The notes under the pieces are model-generated. The model saw only the letters and a program-made list of their open reading frames with translations. It made no database searches and was not told the DNA's origin. Made by a program: the position numbers and the translations under genes. Below are positions 38,901 to 52,100 of a DNA stretch of 64,000 nucleotides, piece after piece. Where the stretch lies: positions 21,905,949 to 21,969,948 of the forward strand of contig OY740774.1 in NCBI GenBank assembly GCA_963513935.1, written 5' to 3'. Origin of the DNA: Aphrophora alni (lineage: Eukaryota; Arthropoda; Insecta; Hemiptera; Aphrophoridae). Position 1 is the first letter of the stretch; the number at the start of each line of letters is the position of its first letter.

Positions 38901-41900
38901 TAATTCCTTTGTTAGTAATTTTGTTTAGGACTTGAACTGTTTCTTCGTTTTTTGAGATAGTGTGTTCTTCATCATAAAGTTTCCAAATTCAGATTTATCT
39001 TCCCTTTCTTCAAAAATGTCATATATTGTGAATGACTTGTCATTATTAATTACAAATGTAATTCTCCATTTGTACATCAACTAAACACGAAGTAAAGTAA
39101 ACACAACAACACAATATTTTAAACAGATGGGCATTATTTCAATATTGTATTGTATTGTTAGGCTGATTTATAATCAGCTGATGTATCCTCACTAGTGCGG
39201 ATATGGAGAACTTTACCTGGCAATATACGCAATAGAAAAGCAACTGATATTCCAGTAGTATCGTGAAGAAGAACTTTTGCCGTCGTCATTAAAATTCAAT
39301 CTTATACGATTTTGGCCGAAGATGCGTTTAATGGCATAAGCATACAAGTATACTGTAACCTTTTAATATATAAATAGTTTTCAAACACGGCATCCATGTT
39401 TCATTTTTCTTTTTGAACATTTTTGGTGACGAATAATTTTGGTTAATTTTGAAGATGGGTGAATAAGAAAGTTTATGCAATGTTTTTGCACAGTTTGTTA
39501 ACAAAATTTATAGTACGCTTGAATTTTTTTGTATATTATTCCTGTCGACAATAACAACAAAATGCGTGAGAGTTTCACAAAATATTCAGGGGAAAGACAT
39601 TAGTCCATTCACGAAAAGCGTTGGGTCCACGGAAAGAAAATATTTGTTGACAGAAAGAGACTGAATGTAGGCAAACATCTTACGTCATACTCGATGATTA
39701 CATGCCAGACACCACATAATAACCTATAACAAGAGTTAATAATGAATTGATTGTAAGAATGACGTCGGGTGACCTTGGTTTGAAGATTTGACCACTCACG
39801 TTTCTGTAAACGAAGGTCATCAACCGCTTCCAGTTGTCAGAGGTTAATTGTAAACGTCGCTCTTCAAATAGTTTACATTAACATAATTTACCGGTCAAAC
39901 ATTGCTAATATGATCAATTCAAAATACAGTTAAATGAAGACTACGTTTCTATGCAGATTTGAGGCGTTGAAGTCTCCAGACGTAATGAACATGTCTAAAG
40001 ACGGCACGGGGTATTCTTTGAAGGTAAAGGCAGACTCAGAAGCTTGCCAATGACAATAATAAGAGAATTTGTTATGAATGTAAAAAGTTATTTTTTTATT
40101 TCTTCATATAAACTAAGTCGATAGTTGTGGGACAGGACATGGCGAAGAGAATTTAAATCTTTTTTTTATTCGTTTATTTTTTAATTTCCCGAAATGTTTT
40201 CTCTAACATAGTATGTGTAAAATTATGAGCATGTAAAATAATAAAATTTATCACGTCACTGCTTTGCCGTTTATTAACACACGAAAGTATTACAAGATTG
40301 TAATAAAAATAATGCAAGTTTAATATCACAAAAAATATATTATTCAAAACCAATGTAAAAATTAACAAAATTTTAAACTTGTGATTTTTACAGAGTTAAC
40401 CTATGATCAGATCTAAACATCTGCCAATACTAAAATCAGACAATTTTCACTTCACATTTAAAACTAATTTATTAATAATTAATCTAATTCTAAATATGTG
40501 ATTAGCATTACAATACAAAGTTAACATATGATCAGATTGAACCATTTGTATTTGTAATATTTATTGGCCTAACAACATCTTGTTCAGTGTATTCAGTTTG
40601 AGAAGTACATCTGTGTTCACTCTTCAAGAGATTATAAATATTTATGTTAAATTTCAATAAAATCAAACCAATAGTTTTTAAGAAGTTTAGTACAATGTCA
40701 AATGTGATACTCTTCGCTTCACCCAAAATAGAAAAACCGTCAATAAATAAATGAAAATTTGTTCACAGAAATATTTAATCTAATGTTCTTTGCTGAAAAA
40801 GTTTTTTTTTTTTTTTTTTTTTTTTAATTATGTCTGTAGTCTGTGCTGTGGTCCACAACATAATCAACTTTACATTTTTATTTTATTCAAATTTCGATTT
40901 TGATCAAATATGGTTAAAATGTAGTTTATTAAAAAAAGGGGGGAAATGCCGGTTTGAGAGTTTTTAATTTTTTTTTTCTTTAACCAAAAAATCGTCTGTG
41001 AAGATGTTAAAATACCTAATTTCTCAATCGGCTCTTCCAATTTCGGTGAAACTTTGGTGACATGTTTAGTTAATAATTTATACGATTTATTTTTAAACGA
41101 AGAGAAGCAAGTTTTGACTCTTTTTAAATATGCAGGATGTCTCACAAATAAACTGAGAACTTTCACGTATTCTCCTAGTGGAAATAAAGGAAAACGTTCA
41201 AGTGAGCATATGAACGGTTTTCTAAAATGGTTTTAAGTCATTTTGTGTTTTAAAACATCTTTTGAACGGCAAATAATAGAGAATTTTATTTTGCATGGTA
41301 CTTGGTGCTATAAAGGCCAAATTCCAGAAAAGTTATTAATCAATTTTCTTTAATAATTTCAATATGGTGGCCATTAAAGTATTTAAAAATCAAATATCTC
41401 GAAAACCGTTAATTTTTAAAATATGTACAAGAAATAAAAAATGTCCTCTTTTAACGACAAATAAAACCTTTTCTTTAAGTCAAAAGATAATGGAGTTATC
41501 GACAAAAAACTGAAAACATAATTCTTGGTAGTTGTCTACAACATTCCAGATTAGCCTAGAACGAAAATTTTCTCTGAGTTCTGCAATTTTTCATTCAATT
41601 CTGAACAGATGAAATCTATAAAAATGAAATACAAAGTTTAAAAAATCGGGTTTTTATTAAACCAAAACAGATCCTAGAAAAAGCAAGAAATTGTTTTCAA
41701 TTTTTTATAGATAAATCGATTGTCCTTTAACGTACAGAAAAAAAATATTTGTCTTTACATTCCAACTCCAATGAAGAAGGTGTGTTCCACAATGTCAATA
41801 CACCACAGTAAACACAAGAAGGATCATGGAAATAATGAGACGATTATTTAATTCCACAAAACAGCTTTAATTGCGACATATTTCTCAACCCCTTTACTCT

Positions 41901-43115
41901 AACCTTTCCTTTTGTCTCACATTTTTTAGTTTAGACTTGTTTTGTTTTCAATTTAGTTGCTTGAAAATGCCTAACGGCGAAACATATGTCGCAATTAAAG
42001 CTGTTTTGTGGAGTTCAATAATCGTCTCATTGTTTCCATTATCATGGAATTCCATCATGTACCGACTGTTGTAACATTAAATTACAAGAAAGATCGTCTC
42101 GTATCCCGAAACGATGAAGACCAGTAAAGATTTGCGTCGTGTAGTAATTAAAATCTCCAAAGTTTCTGCTAACCCAAGTATTAATATCTGGAATTAGTTT
42201 TCCGGTCCATTTGTCAGACACCAGTCACCTGTCCTGCCAAGAGACAAACGTGTCTCTCCTGAGGTCTTTTTTAGAGATCTTATTCTCTGGATCGATAACC
42301 TAGTAACGATTATTTCTTCAAACAAAAGTAGCATTGACCGATCTATGTTCGGGCTTCGGTTGATAGAGGCAAGTAGGTAGGCTTAGGCGTTAATGTATAT
42401 AATTTACAATTAATTTAACCAAGTTATCTAAATATTTGCACGCACAAAACACCTAGCAGTTTGGAAAGTAGAAAAATAATACGGCTGTCGACTTGTTCAT
42501 ATTCTCTATTCCTTATTTCGCCTTCAAACTGCCGGTTCTTGAGCCAAATTGCAAATAAAAATACCTCGTAAATAATTGGTGACAAGCTAAATGTGAAACC
42601 AATTACTAAATATGTCTGATATGGTACGAACGAAGCAATTTGTCAGTATGGTTTTCCATGTAATTGTGACAGAATGACACTAAAATGATCTAAATACCTA
42701 CATAAAAATGTAAATGACCTACATTGTGTAATATTTCATGTTTTCAATATTTTATATTCAAAAATATTTGTTTGTTTGTTTCAGCGAAAAATTTCAAGAA
42801 GTGCAAAAGAAGTGATCCACAATTGAACTCTTGTCTTAAGGGAGCAGTGCAGGCCGCGCTTCCCAAGCTAGTGGCTGGTGAGTTATAGATACAATCAAAC
42901 TTTAGTATTGGTAAGGAAGCGTTTGTCAATTTGTGAATCTGAGAACGTAAATTTGTATAACGGGATTTTATGGCTCTGATCAAATACCCCAGCTGTTGGT
43001 TGAGAGTTATTTCCTAACTCGCCTTACGAACTTCGGGGTATTATTACTTGAGTAAGAAGAAGACAAAAACTTAATACAACCAGAATCCATCTCGTTTTGT
43101 TGTCCGTCTGTATTG

Positions 43116-43146
<31 letters not shown>

Positions 43147-46100
43147 TTTTCAAAAACGGCTTGTAGAATTAAACCAAATTTGGTTGCATTGTTAGTTCAG
43201 TTAGCACCTTGTTTTATAATGGCGCCCACTCTAAGCTTTTAAATTTAAATAACTCTAAAATGAACCATTTTACAAAAAACTTGCAAGAACAACTTTTTAA
43301 TGACAAATCCACAGTTGCTTTTAAAAAATTGAGTGAAAAATAAACCAGATTTGGAATTTCTTGTCCGGCAGTCCATTGCCATGTACTTGTCCTGCAAAGT
43401 GTTTATTTCAAACTGTCTAGTTGTTCTACAAAAAAACAGCTGGTTTCATTGTCGATACAATAACAGCAGACTGGTCAGCTGATCTATTATTTGTAATAAT
43501 AACAGCTGATTTGTTGTTATTCCTACTATCAATATCTAACTACATCAATTCTCATACTTATTTCATTTCATAAAAGACATTTTTTTACAACTGCTAAAAT
43601 ATCAGTTAATGAAGAATTTCTGTTAATAGACAAATGGGGGAATAAAACTCCAATTTAAAATTTATACCTAAGAAACAACCTCTTTTATTCCATTATTGTT
43701 CCATTAACCTAATATGAAGGGGATAAGAACATGGCCATGCACAGCCGGACTAGAAATTTCAAATCTAATTTATTTTGCACCCAATTTTAAAAACAAAAGC
43801 AACTGTGGATTTGTCATAAAAATCAATAAAATAAGTTGTTTTGTAAAATTGCTAGTCTTAGAGTTATTTAAATTTAAAACCTTAGGATGTCCGCCATTTT
43901 TAAACTAGTTGAATTACAATAATGAAACTTAGCAAAGTAACTAATACATTCAAATTTTGTTCAATTCTATAGAGCTGTTTTTTAAAACAATTTATTTTTA
44001 TATATTCTGCATTAAACATTTTAAATGTACATCAATTTTGAAATCTACAAAATATAGTCTTTTCTGGTAGGGTATACTGGTAATGTTACATAAAGAATGC
44101 TAAATCTTCACTCATTATCTTATCTATTTTCAAAAATAAACTGTTTAAAAATAATTGGCGGAAGAAACAAAAATTAACCTTGACCGCCGATAATAAAAGA
44201 TTTATTTAAAGCAAATACGACTTAAGATGAGGGGTCTTTTATGTACTGGCAAAGTAAGTTAAGGCTCCACTTGTTCTAAGACTTAAGCTGAGGGCTCGTT
44301 TATGTACTGACAAAGTAAGTTTAGGCCCCATTTGTTCTAAGACTTAAGCTGAGGGCTCGTTTATGCACTGACAAAGTAAGTTTAGGCTCCACTTGTTCTA
44401 AGACTTAAGCTGAGGGTTCGTTTATGTACTGACAAAGTAAGTTTAGGCTCCACTTGTTCTAAGACTTAAGCTGAGGGCTCGTTTATGTACTGACAAAGTA
44501 AGTTTAGGCTCCACTTGTTCTAAGACTTAAGCTGAGGGCTCGTTTATGTACTGACAAAGTAAGTTTAGGCCCCATTTGTTCTAAGACTTAAGCTGCGGGC
44601 TCGTTTATGCACTGACAAAGTAAGTTTAGGCTCCACTTGTTCTAAGACTTAAGCTGAGGGCTCGTTTATGCACTGACAAAGTAAGTTTAGGCTCCACTTG
44701 TTCTAAGACTTAAGCTGCGGGCTCGTTTATGTACTGACAAAGTAAGTTTAGGCTCCACTTGTTCTAAGACTTAAGCTGAGGGCTCGTTTATGCACTGACA
44801 AAGTAAGTTTAGGCTCCACTTGTTCTAAGACTTAAGCTGAGGGCTCGTATATGCACTGACAAAGTAAGTTTAGGCTCCACTTGTTCTAAGACTAAAGCTG
44901 AGGGCTCGTTTATGGTTTGGCAAAGTAAGTTTAGGCCCCATTTGTTCTAAGACTTAAGCTGAGGGCTCGTTTATGCACTAACAAAGTAAGTTTAGGCTCC
45001 ACTTGTTCTAAGACTAAAGCTGAGGGCTCGTTTATGGTCTGGCAAAGTAAGTTTAGGCCCCATTTGTTCTAAGACTTAAGCTGAGGGCTCGTTTATGCAC
45101 TAACAAAGTAAGTTTAGGCTCCACTTGTTCTAAGACTAAAGCTGAGGGCTCGTTTATGTACTGGCAAAGTAAGTTTAGGCCCCATTTGTTCTAAGACTTA
45201 AGCTGAGGGCTCGTTTATGCACTAACAAAGTAAGTTTAGGCTCCACTTGTTCTAAGACTTAAGCTGAGGGCTCGTTTATGGTCTGGCAAAGTAAGTTTAG
45301 GCCCCATTTGTTCTAAGACTTAAGCTGAGGGCTCGTTTATGTACTGACAAAGTAAGTTTAGGCCCCATTTGTTCTAAGACTTAAGCTGAGGGCTCGTTTA
45401 TGCACTAACAAAGTAAGTTTAGGCTCCACTTGTTCTAAGACTAAAGCTGAGGGCTCGTTTATGCACTGACAAAGTAAGTTTAGGCTCCACTTGTTCTAAG
45501 ACTAAAGCTGAGGGCTCGTTTATGCACTGACAAAGTAAGTTTAGGCTCCACTTGTTCTAAGACTAAAGCTGAGGGCTCGTTTATGCACTAACAAAGTAAG
45601 TTTAGGCTCCACTTGTTCTAAGACTAAAGCTGAGGGCTCGTTTATGCACTGACAAAGTAAGTTTAGGCCCCATTTGTTCTAAGACTTAAGCTGAGGGCTC
45701 GTTTATGCACTAACAAAGTAAGTTTAGGCTCCACTTGTTCTAAGACTAAAGCTGAGGGCTCGTTTATGCACTGACAAAGTAAGTTTAGGCTCCATTTGTT
45801 CTAAGACTTAAGCTGAGGGCTCGTTTATGCACTGACAAAGTAAGTTTAGGCTCCACTTGTTCTAAGACTAAAGCTGAGGGCTCGTTTATGCACTGACAAA
45901 GTAAGTTTAGGCTCCACTTGTTCTAAGACTTAAGCTGAGGGCTCGTTTATGCACTGACAAAGTAAGTTTAGGCTCCACTTGTTCTAAGACTAAAGCTGAG
46001 GGCTCGTTTATGGTCTGGTAAAGTAAGTTTGGGCTCCACTTGTTCTAAGACTTAAGCTGAGGGCTCGTTTATGCACTGACAACGTAAGTTTAGGCTCCAC

Positions 46101-49100
46101 TTGTTCTAAGACTTAAGCTGAGGGTTCGTTTATGTACTGACAAAGTAAATTTAGGCTCCACTTGTTCTAAGACTTAAGCTGAGGGCTCGTTTATGCACTG
46201 ACAAAGTAAGTTTAGGCTCCACTTGTTCTAAGACTTAAGCTGAGGGCTCGTTTATGTACTGACAAAGTAAGTTTAGGCTCCATTTGTTCTAAGACTTAAG
46301 CTGAGGGCTCGTTTATGCACTGACAACGTAAGTTTAGGCTCCACTTGTTCTAAGACTTAAGCTGAGGGTTCGTTTATGTACTGACAAAGTAAATTTAGGC
46401 TCCACTTGTTCTAAGACTTAAGCTGAGGGCTCGTTTATGTACTGACAAAGTAAGTTTAGGCTCCATTTGTTCTAAGACTTAAGCTGAGGGCTCGTTTATG
46501 TACTGACAAAGTAAGTTTAGGCTCCACTTGTTCTAAGACTTAAGCTGAGGGCTCGTTTATGCACTGACAAAGTAGGTTTAGGCTCCATTTGTTCTAAGAC
46601 TTAAGCTGAGGGCTCGTTTATGTACTGACAAAGTAAGTTTAGGCTCCACTTGTTCTAAGACTTAAGCTGAGGGCTCGTTTATGCACTGACAAAGTAGGTT
46701 TAGGCTCCACTTGTTCTAAGACTTAAGCTGAGGGCTCGTTTATGTACTGACAAAGTAAGTTTAGGCTCCATTTGTTCTAAGACTTAAGCTGAGGGCTCGT
46801 TTATGTACTGACAAAGTAAGTTTAGGCTCCACTTGTTCTAAGACTTAAGCTGAGGGCTCGTTTATGCACTGACAAAGTAGGTTTAGGCTCCACTTGTTCT
46901 AAGACTTAAGATGAGGGCTCTTTTATGTACTGACAAAGTAAGTTTAGGCTCCACTTGTTCTAAGACTTAAGCTGAGGGCTCGTTTATGCACTGACAAAGT
47001 AGGTTTAGGCTCCACTTGTTCTAAGACTTAAGCTGAGGGCTCGTTTATGCACTGACAAAGTAAGTTTAGGCTCCACTTGTTCTAAGACTTAAGCTGAGGG
47101 CTCGTTTATGCACTGACAAAGTAAGTTTAGGCTCCATTTGTTCTAACACTTAAGCTGAGGGCTCGTTTATGTACTGGCAAAGTAAGTTTAGGCTCCACTT
47201 GTTCTAATACTTAAGCTGAGGGCTCGTTTATGTACTGACAAAGTAAGTTTAGGCTCCACTTGTTCTAATACTTAAGCTGAGGGCTCGTTTATGTACTGAC
47301 GAAGTAAGTTTAGGCCCCATTTGTTCTAACACTTAAGCTGAGGGCTCGTTTATGTACTGACAAAGTAAGTTTAGGCCCCATTTGTTCTAATACTTAAGCT
47401 GAGGGCTCTTTTATGTACTGGCAAAGTAAGTTTAGGCTCCACTTGTTCTAAGATGGCCTCCATGGTTCATTTTCATTTTTCGATTGAGAATTGTTTTGCA
47501 TTTTTTGTGATCATTAGTTTTGGTATGAGTTTGTTAGAAAGTTTGTGCAATGTTTTCCCACAGTTTATTAGAAATTCAACTGGCTAATTCTATTTGTCCA
47601 GTGACCACTCGGTGAATTTACACTTATCAGAACGATATATTTGGATACTTAATTTAGACCGGTTTTTGTGATATTTTAAGAGATAGTGTTCGTAAAACAT
47701 GATTACATACCAAATACATAGTTTCTGAAGCGTATTTATTCTAAATTACTTAATTCCCACCATTGTTCCCTCCTCTTGTTTCTTGGGATGTAATTGGCCT
47801 ATTCCTGCAGAATAAAAACACAAAATTTACATTTCTAAACAAAAGCCATATTTATTTCCAAGGTCACAACAAGTTTTAAATTAGTGGGTGCATGAACAAC
47901 TTAACACATAAAGTGATCATATCCAGACAAGGCCGGAGCTTGCTGAACTGGTTCATTTGACTATTAATAAACTGAACAAATATTTCTGCAAATTCAAAGT
48001 CAAGGTTACTGCCAGGATGTTTTTACTGGAGTTAACTGACTGTGTAAATGAAATTTTAATATATTATTAACCTTAAAGTGGCAGTTTTTGTTTATTTCTG
48101 AAACTTGTATAACAATTTTCTATTTTTATAGTTTTTCAATTTGTTCCTTATTGTTTAAAGGTAAAAACCTATCGGTAATCATCGCCTTATAGAAAAAAGA
48201 AAGAGTTATAGCGTCAGGGTCTTAAAAACATTAAGAGAGACTCGATAGGAAAGTTGAAAGAGGAATCTAACCCTAACATGAAAAAAGACTATAAACTTCG
48301 TTTTTTGTTTTTTATATTAAAAAGAAAGATTTCGGACACGGTATGTCCGAAATCTTGTTCAAAATTAAAAAGTATGAAACTTGAATGGTTTTACAAGTTT
48401 CAGAAATAAACAAAAACTGCCACTTTAAGGTTAATAATATATTAAAATTTCATTTGTACAGTCAGTTGACTCCACTAAGAACATCCTGGCAGTAACCTTG
48501 ACTTCGAAGTTGCAGAAATATTTGTTCAGTTTATTAATAGTCAAATGAACCAGTTCAGCAAGCTCCGGCCTTATCTGGATATGATCACTTTATGTGTTAA
48601 GTTGTTCATGCACCCACTAATTTAAAACTTGTGACCTTGGAAATAAATATGGCTTTTGTTTTGAAATGTAAATTTTGTATTTAGCGTAAACAGGAATAGG
48701 GCAATTACATCCCAAGAAGCATGTCAAGAGGAGGGAACAATTATGGGAATTAAGTAATTTAGAATAAATACACTTCAGAAACTATGCATTTAGTATTTAA
48801 TCGTGTTTTACGAACACTATCTCTTAAAATATCACAAAAACCTGTCTAAATTAAGTATCCAAATATATCGTTTTGATAAGTGTAAATTCACCGAGTGGTC
48901 ACTTGACAAGAGAAGAAGCCAGTAGAAAGCGAAACTCATACCAAAACCAAATAAAAACCAATCAAAATTAGTCGTCACAAAAAATGCAAAACAATTCTCA
49001 AAAAATGAAAATGAACGCCGTCTTAGAACAAATATTTAAATATTTAAATGGAGCCTTTGCCATGGCATAAACGAGTCCAATTTTTTTTATAAAATCGAAA

Positions 49101-52100
49101 TCTTTTATATGGTTTAGCGTCTCCATATTAATTTCTTCGTCAAATAAACATACATATTCCGTAATCAGAATAACTTCTACTTTTATTTAATACCTCATAC
49201 ATAAAATTTCTAAAACAATTTTTTTTCCAACTCGATAGTTTTGCCTCCTAACTACTTAGGACTTTTTTTGTTGCTGCTATATTTTCCTTATACCCATATG
49301 TAGGATAATACAAATAATATAAATACAAATTTTTAAATATATACGATTTATCGTCTTGTGTGTGTAGATGGGTTGCGACTTACAGACTGACAGACACGCG
49401 TGTGAAAATGTAAGGGTCTTTGGTTTTATATACGGATTCTAAAAATATCAAATATTAAAACAAAAAGCTAAAAGTGTACATTTTTTTCACAATATTGATA
49501 GCTTAAAACTCGTGAATGCTGTGTGATGGAAGTGGATAAGTGATAGGTGAGTGCGATACAAAATTGATGATTTTTTGAAGTGTTTTATAAAAACATAAAA
49601 GAAAAAAAAGAAGAAAAAAGCAGATATTTATATAGCTCATAGTAATATAATAAAAGTTGTTTCGTTCGCAGTTTCATTATGGCCTTCAATGAATTTTTAG
49701 AGAGTTATAATTTTACGTTGATCAGTTTTGGCTGGATGTAATCTGGATAAATTTAGTCTGAAAGGTGAATTCACAATGTTGAATCATTGCCTGAAGTTAT
49801 AAATAAAATTAATTGTATTTCCACTCACCAATAGTTCTGAGCTAGAATATTATATATTAGCTACTTAGCTGTTTTTATTCAAAAAACTTAACCTTCTTCC
49901 TGGGTCAAAATATGATGCTGTCTGTTTGGATCCTTTTAACAAAATTCCAAAAACTTTTCTTATTTTCTTTTTCACCATAAAAATTTTTCTTTTCCTTCCA
50001 AGTGGTAGTTCTTTCTCCTCTACTTAATGTTTTTTTCTTCTTTCAAACTCGTTTTTATGAATTCTTTCACTGATCATGTTGCACAAATTATTATATTGTA
50101 CGGATGTACAAAATATGAATGATATTTATATCTATTGTGGTATGGATGATTGTTGATAGTGAATATGTTTAATTGGGTGATTTTCGTATTTTGTATGTAT
50201 AATCTTATAACTTAGGAATTTTTGTATCGTTACAGCACAAATCTCCCTTAAGTAAAAACTCGATTTTATTTTTTTAAGTAAAAGTAAGAAGAGAAAAAAA
50301 GAGAAAAGTTAATAGAGGGATTATTAAAGGAGATAGCGACATGTATGATTTTTGGTTTTGTAGATTGGTGCGTAAAAAAGTTAGTGCAATATTTTTAATT
50401 TTTAACATATAGTATATAGAAAGTTATGTGTTGTTAAAACCGATGTAGCTTTGATTTTTCCTATTATTTTAAAGGCAAAAACCTCCCGGTCATCACCTTA
50501 TAAAAAAAAAAAATTTAATAAATAAAGGGAAGACAGGAACATAAAATATACACTAAGCCCTCGAATACTCTAATAGCGTCCGGGTCGGAAAAGAACAAGA
50601 GTTGGTCAAGAGAGACCTGATGGGATATAAATAAAAGATATCTATCCTAATACTACATGAAGAGATTCAGATGGGGTGTCTCAAGTTTGCCACTTATTTA
50701 GGAGCCTCTTAGGGATATTTTTTTTTAATGATTACGAACAAAACAAAAATGTATTTAAATAATTACTAATCCAGCTGTATCTAAAAGGTTTTTTTTTTTT
50801 TTTAATGAAACATTCAGTCCAATATATTTGCCTTGAATCTCAAGAAATTTTGAAATGTAGAATTTTGAACAAAATAGAATAAAACGATTTTTTTTATAAT
50901 CCCTTGTATTTTATATAAAATATTTGCAATGGAATTCTAATTTCAACGATTTTTCATATCTTGTATTACAATAAGGAAAACATAGTTCCCTAAACTACAA
51001 AAATCGTTTATAGGAAACCCTCAAATAATCAGATATATTAAATAGTTCTAATAATTCTTATAAACACGACCTTGCCACGTTTAACAGTAGTCTATGAGCC
51101 ATCACACCTGAACGGTTTTATAATGAATTTAATGTTATTCAAACCCCGTTTAATGGGTCTGATTCTAAAATTAATGATATATTAAGGAAACAGAAACTAA
51201 AGTGTGATAGGAAGATTTCCACGACACTCCAACTAGAAAAAAGATAAACACAAATACATTATCATGTTTGTGCTTCGGGGAATTCTTGTTTTCCTTATTG
51301 TGAATATTTGGATATTTGATCTTTTATTAGAATAGAAAAATTTCTTATATTAAATACTGTGTACGGGATTTTTTTAATTAAAATTATAGTTGGAAGCTCC
51401 ATATTTTTAAAAAAATCAGAGTTATTAATAGCTCTAAAGAAATGTTTTATGTATGCTCTTTGATCATTTTTTAATAATATCTGTTATGCCCTAGTTATTT
51501 CAAGCCTGAATTACGTGATTATAATCTGCTGGGGAACCATAATATACATAAGTAAAAAAAACTCTTTTAAAAACTAAAAAACAAACTCATCCGTGCGTTA
51601 TGAAAGACTAGAGGATGTAAATCATTACTTCTATTCAAATGGTTAAATTTTTTCACTTTAAGTTTTTTCCTTGTGCGAAAAACCTCTCGGTCCTCATCGC
51701 CTAATTAAAAAAGGAAAAAATAACATCAAACCCTAGCCTTCGACTACTCTAATAGCTTCAGTATCGAAAGTGAACAAGAGTTGGTCAAGAAAGACCTGAT
51801 ATATGAAAGACAGAGATCTAAGTTAAACCTGCATGAAAAATCTGTAGAGCCAGCAAGGTTCCCTCGAGATTGCCGAACCCGTACTCGCTATAGTGAACCT
51901 CTGAGGACCTTTAAGATGTTTATTTATTTACAAGGTCTTGAGAAGTAAAGTTAGGTGATACTAAAGGCTTACAAAATCAGTACTGTACAAGGGAAGACTA
52001 GACATACAAAACATAATACCAAGTGTCCTAAAAGTCCCCCCCCCCTATTATTATTTTTTATTAACAAAGAACGGGTTTTTTGAAGTATCAAAATTTTCAA

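Larger units (their letters stand above)
26918..42784 (+). other. Intron 1 of the JHBP gene (15.9 kb)
   Basis: GTGAGT to TTTCAG. It is AT-rich and repeat-filled; separate entries describe the palindromic element 27083-27791, MITE 29608-29956, arrays and repeats at 31415-33400, pseudogene 34670-34906, hairpins 35067-35262 and 41825-42040, and the SINE-like segment 36640-36740. Stretches 27800-29600, 29960-31160, 35265-36640 and 36745-37990 show only AT-rich DNA with homopolymers (poly-C at 28204 and 28250). 38530-39320 includes a short inverted motif around GTGGGAAAA, and 39365-39510 resembles the foldback arm at 47456. 39520-41340 shows no supported gene. Confidence 0.85.

Noticed and set aside
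40870..41166. 98-codon minus-strand ORF
   Set aside because: Lysine- and isoleucine-rich low-complexity product over A-rich sequence; it overlaps the end of a palindromic-repeat fragment (GCAGGATGTCTC at 41132).
44220..47453. CRISPR-like regular array
   Set aside because: Units are contiguous with no unique spacers, the period is 61 bp of homogeneous sequence, and the context is an insect intron. It is a satellite.
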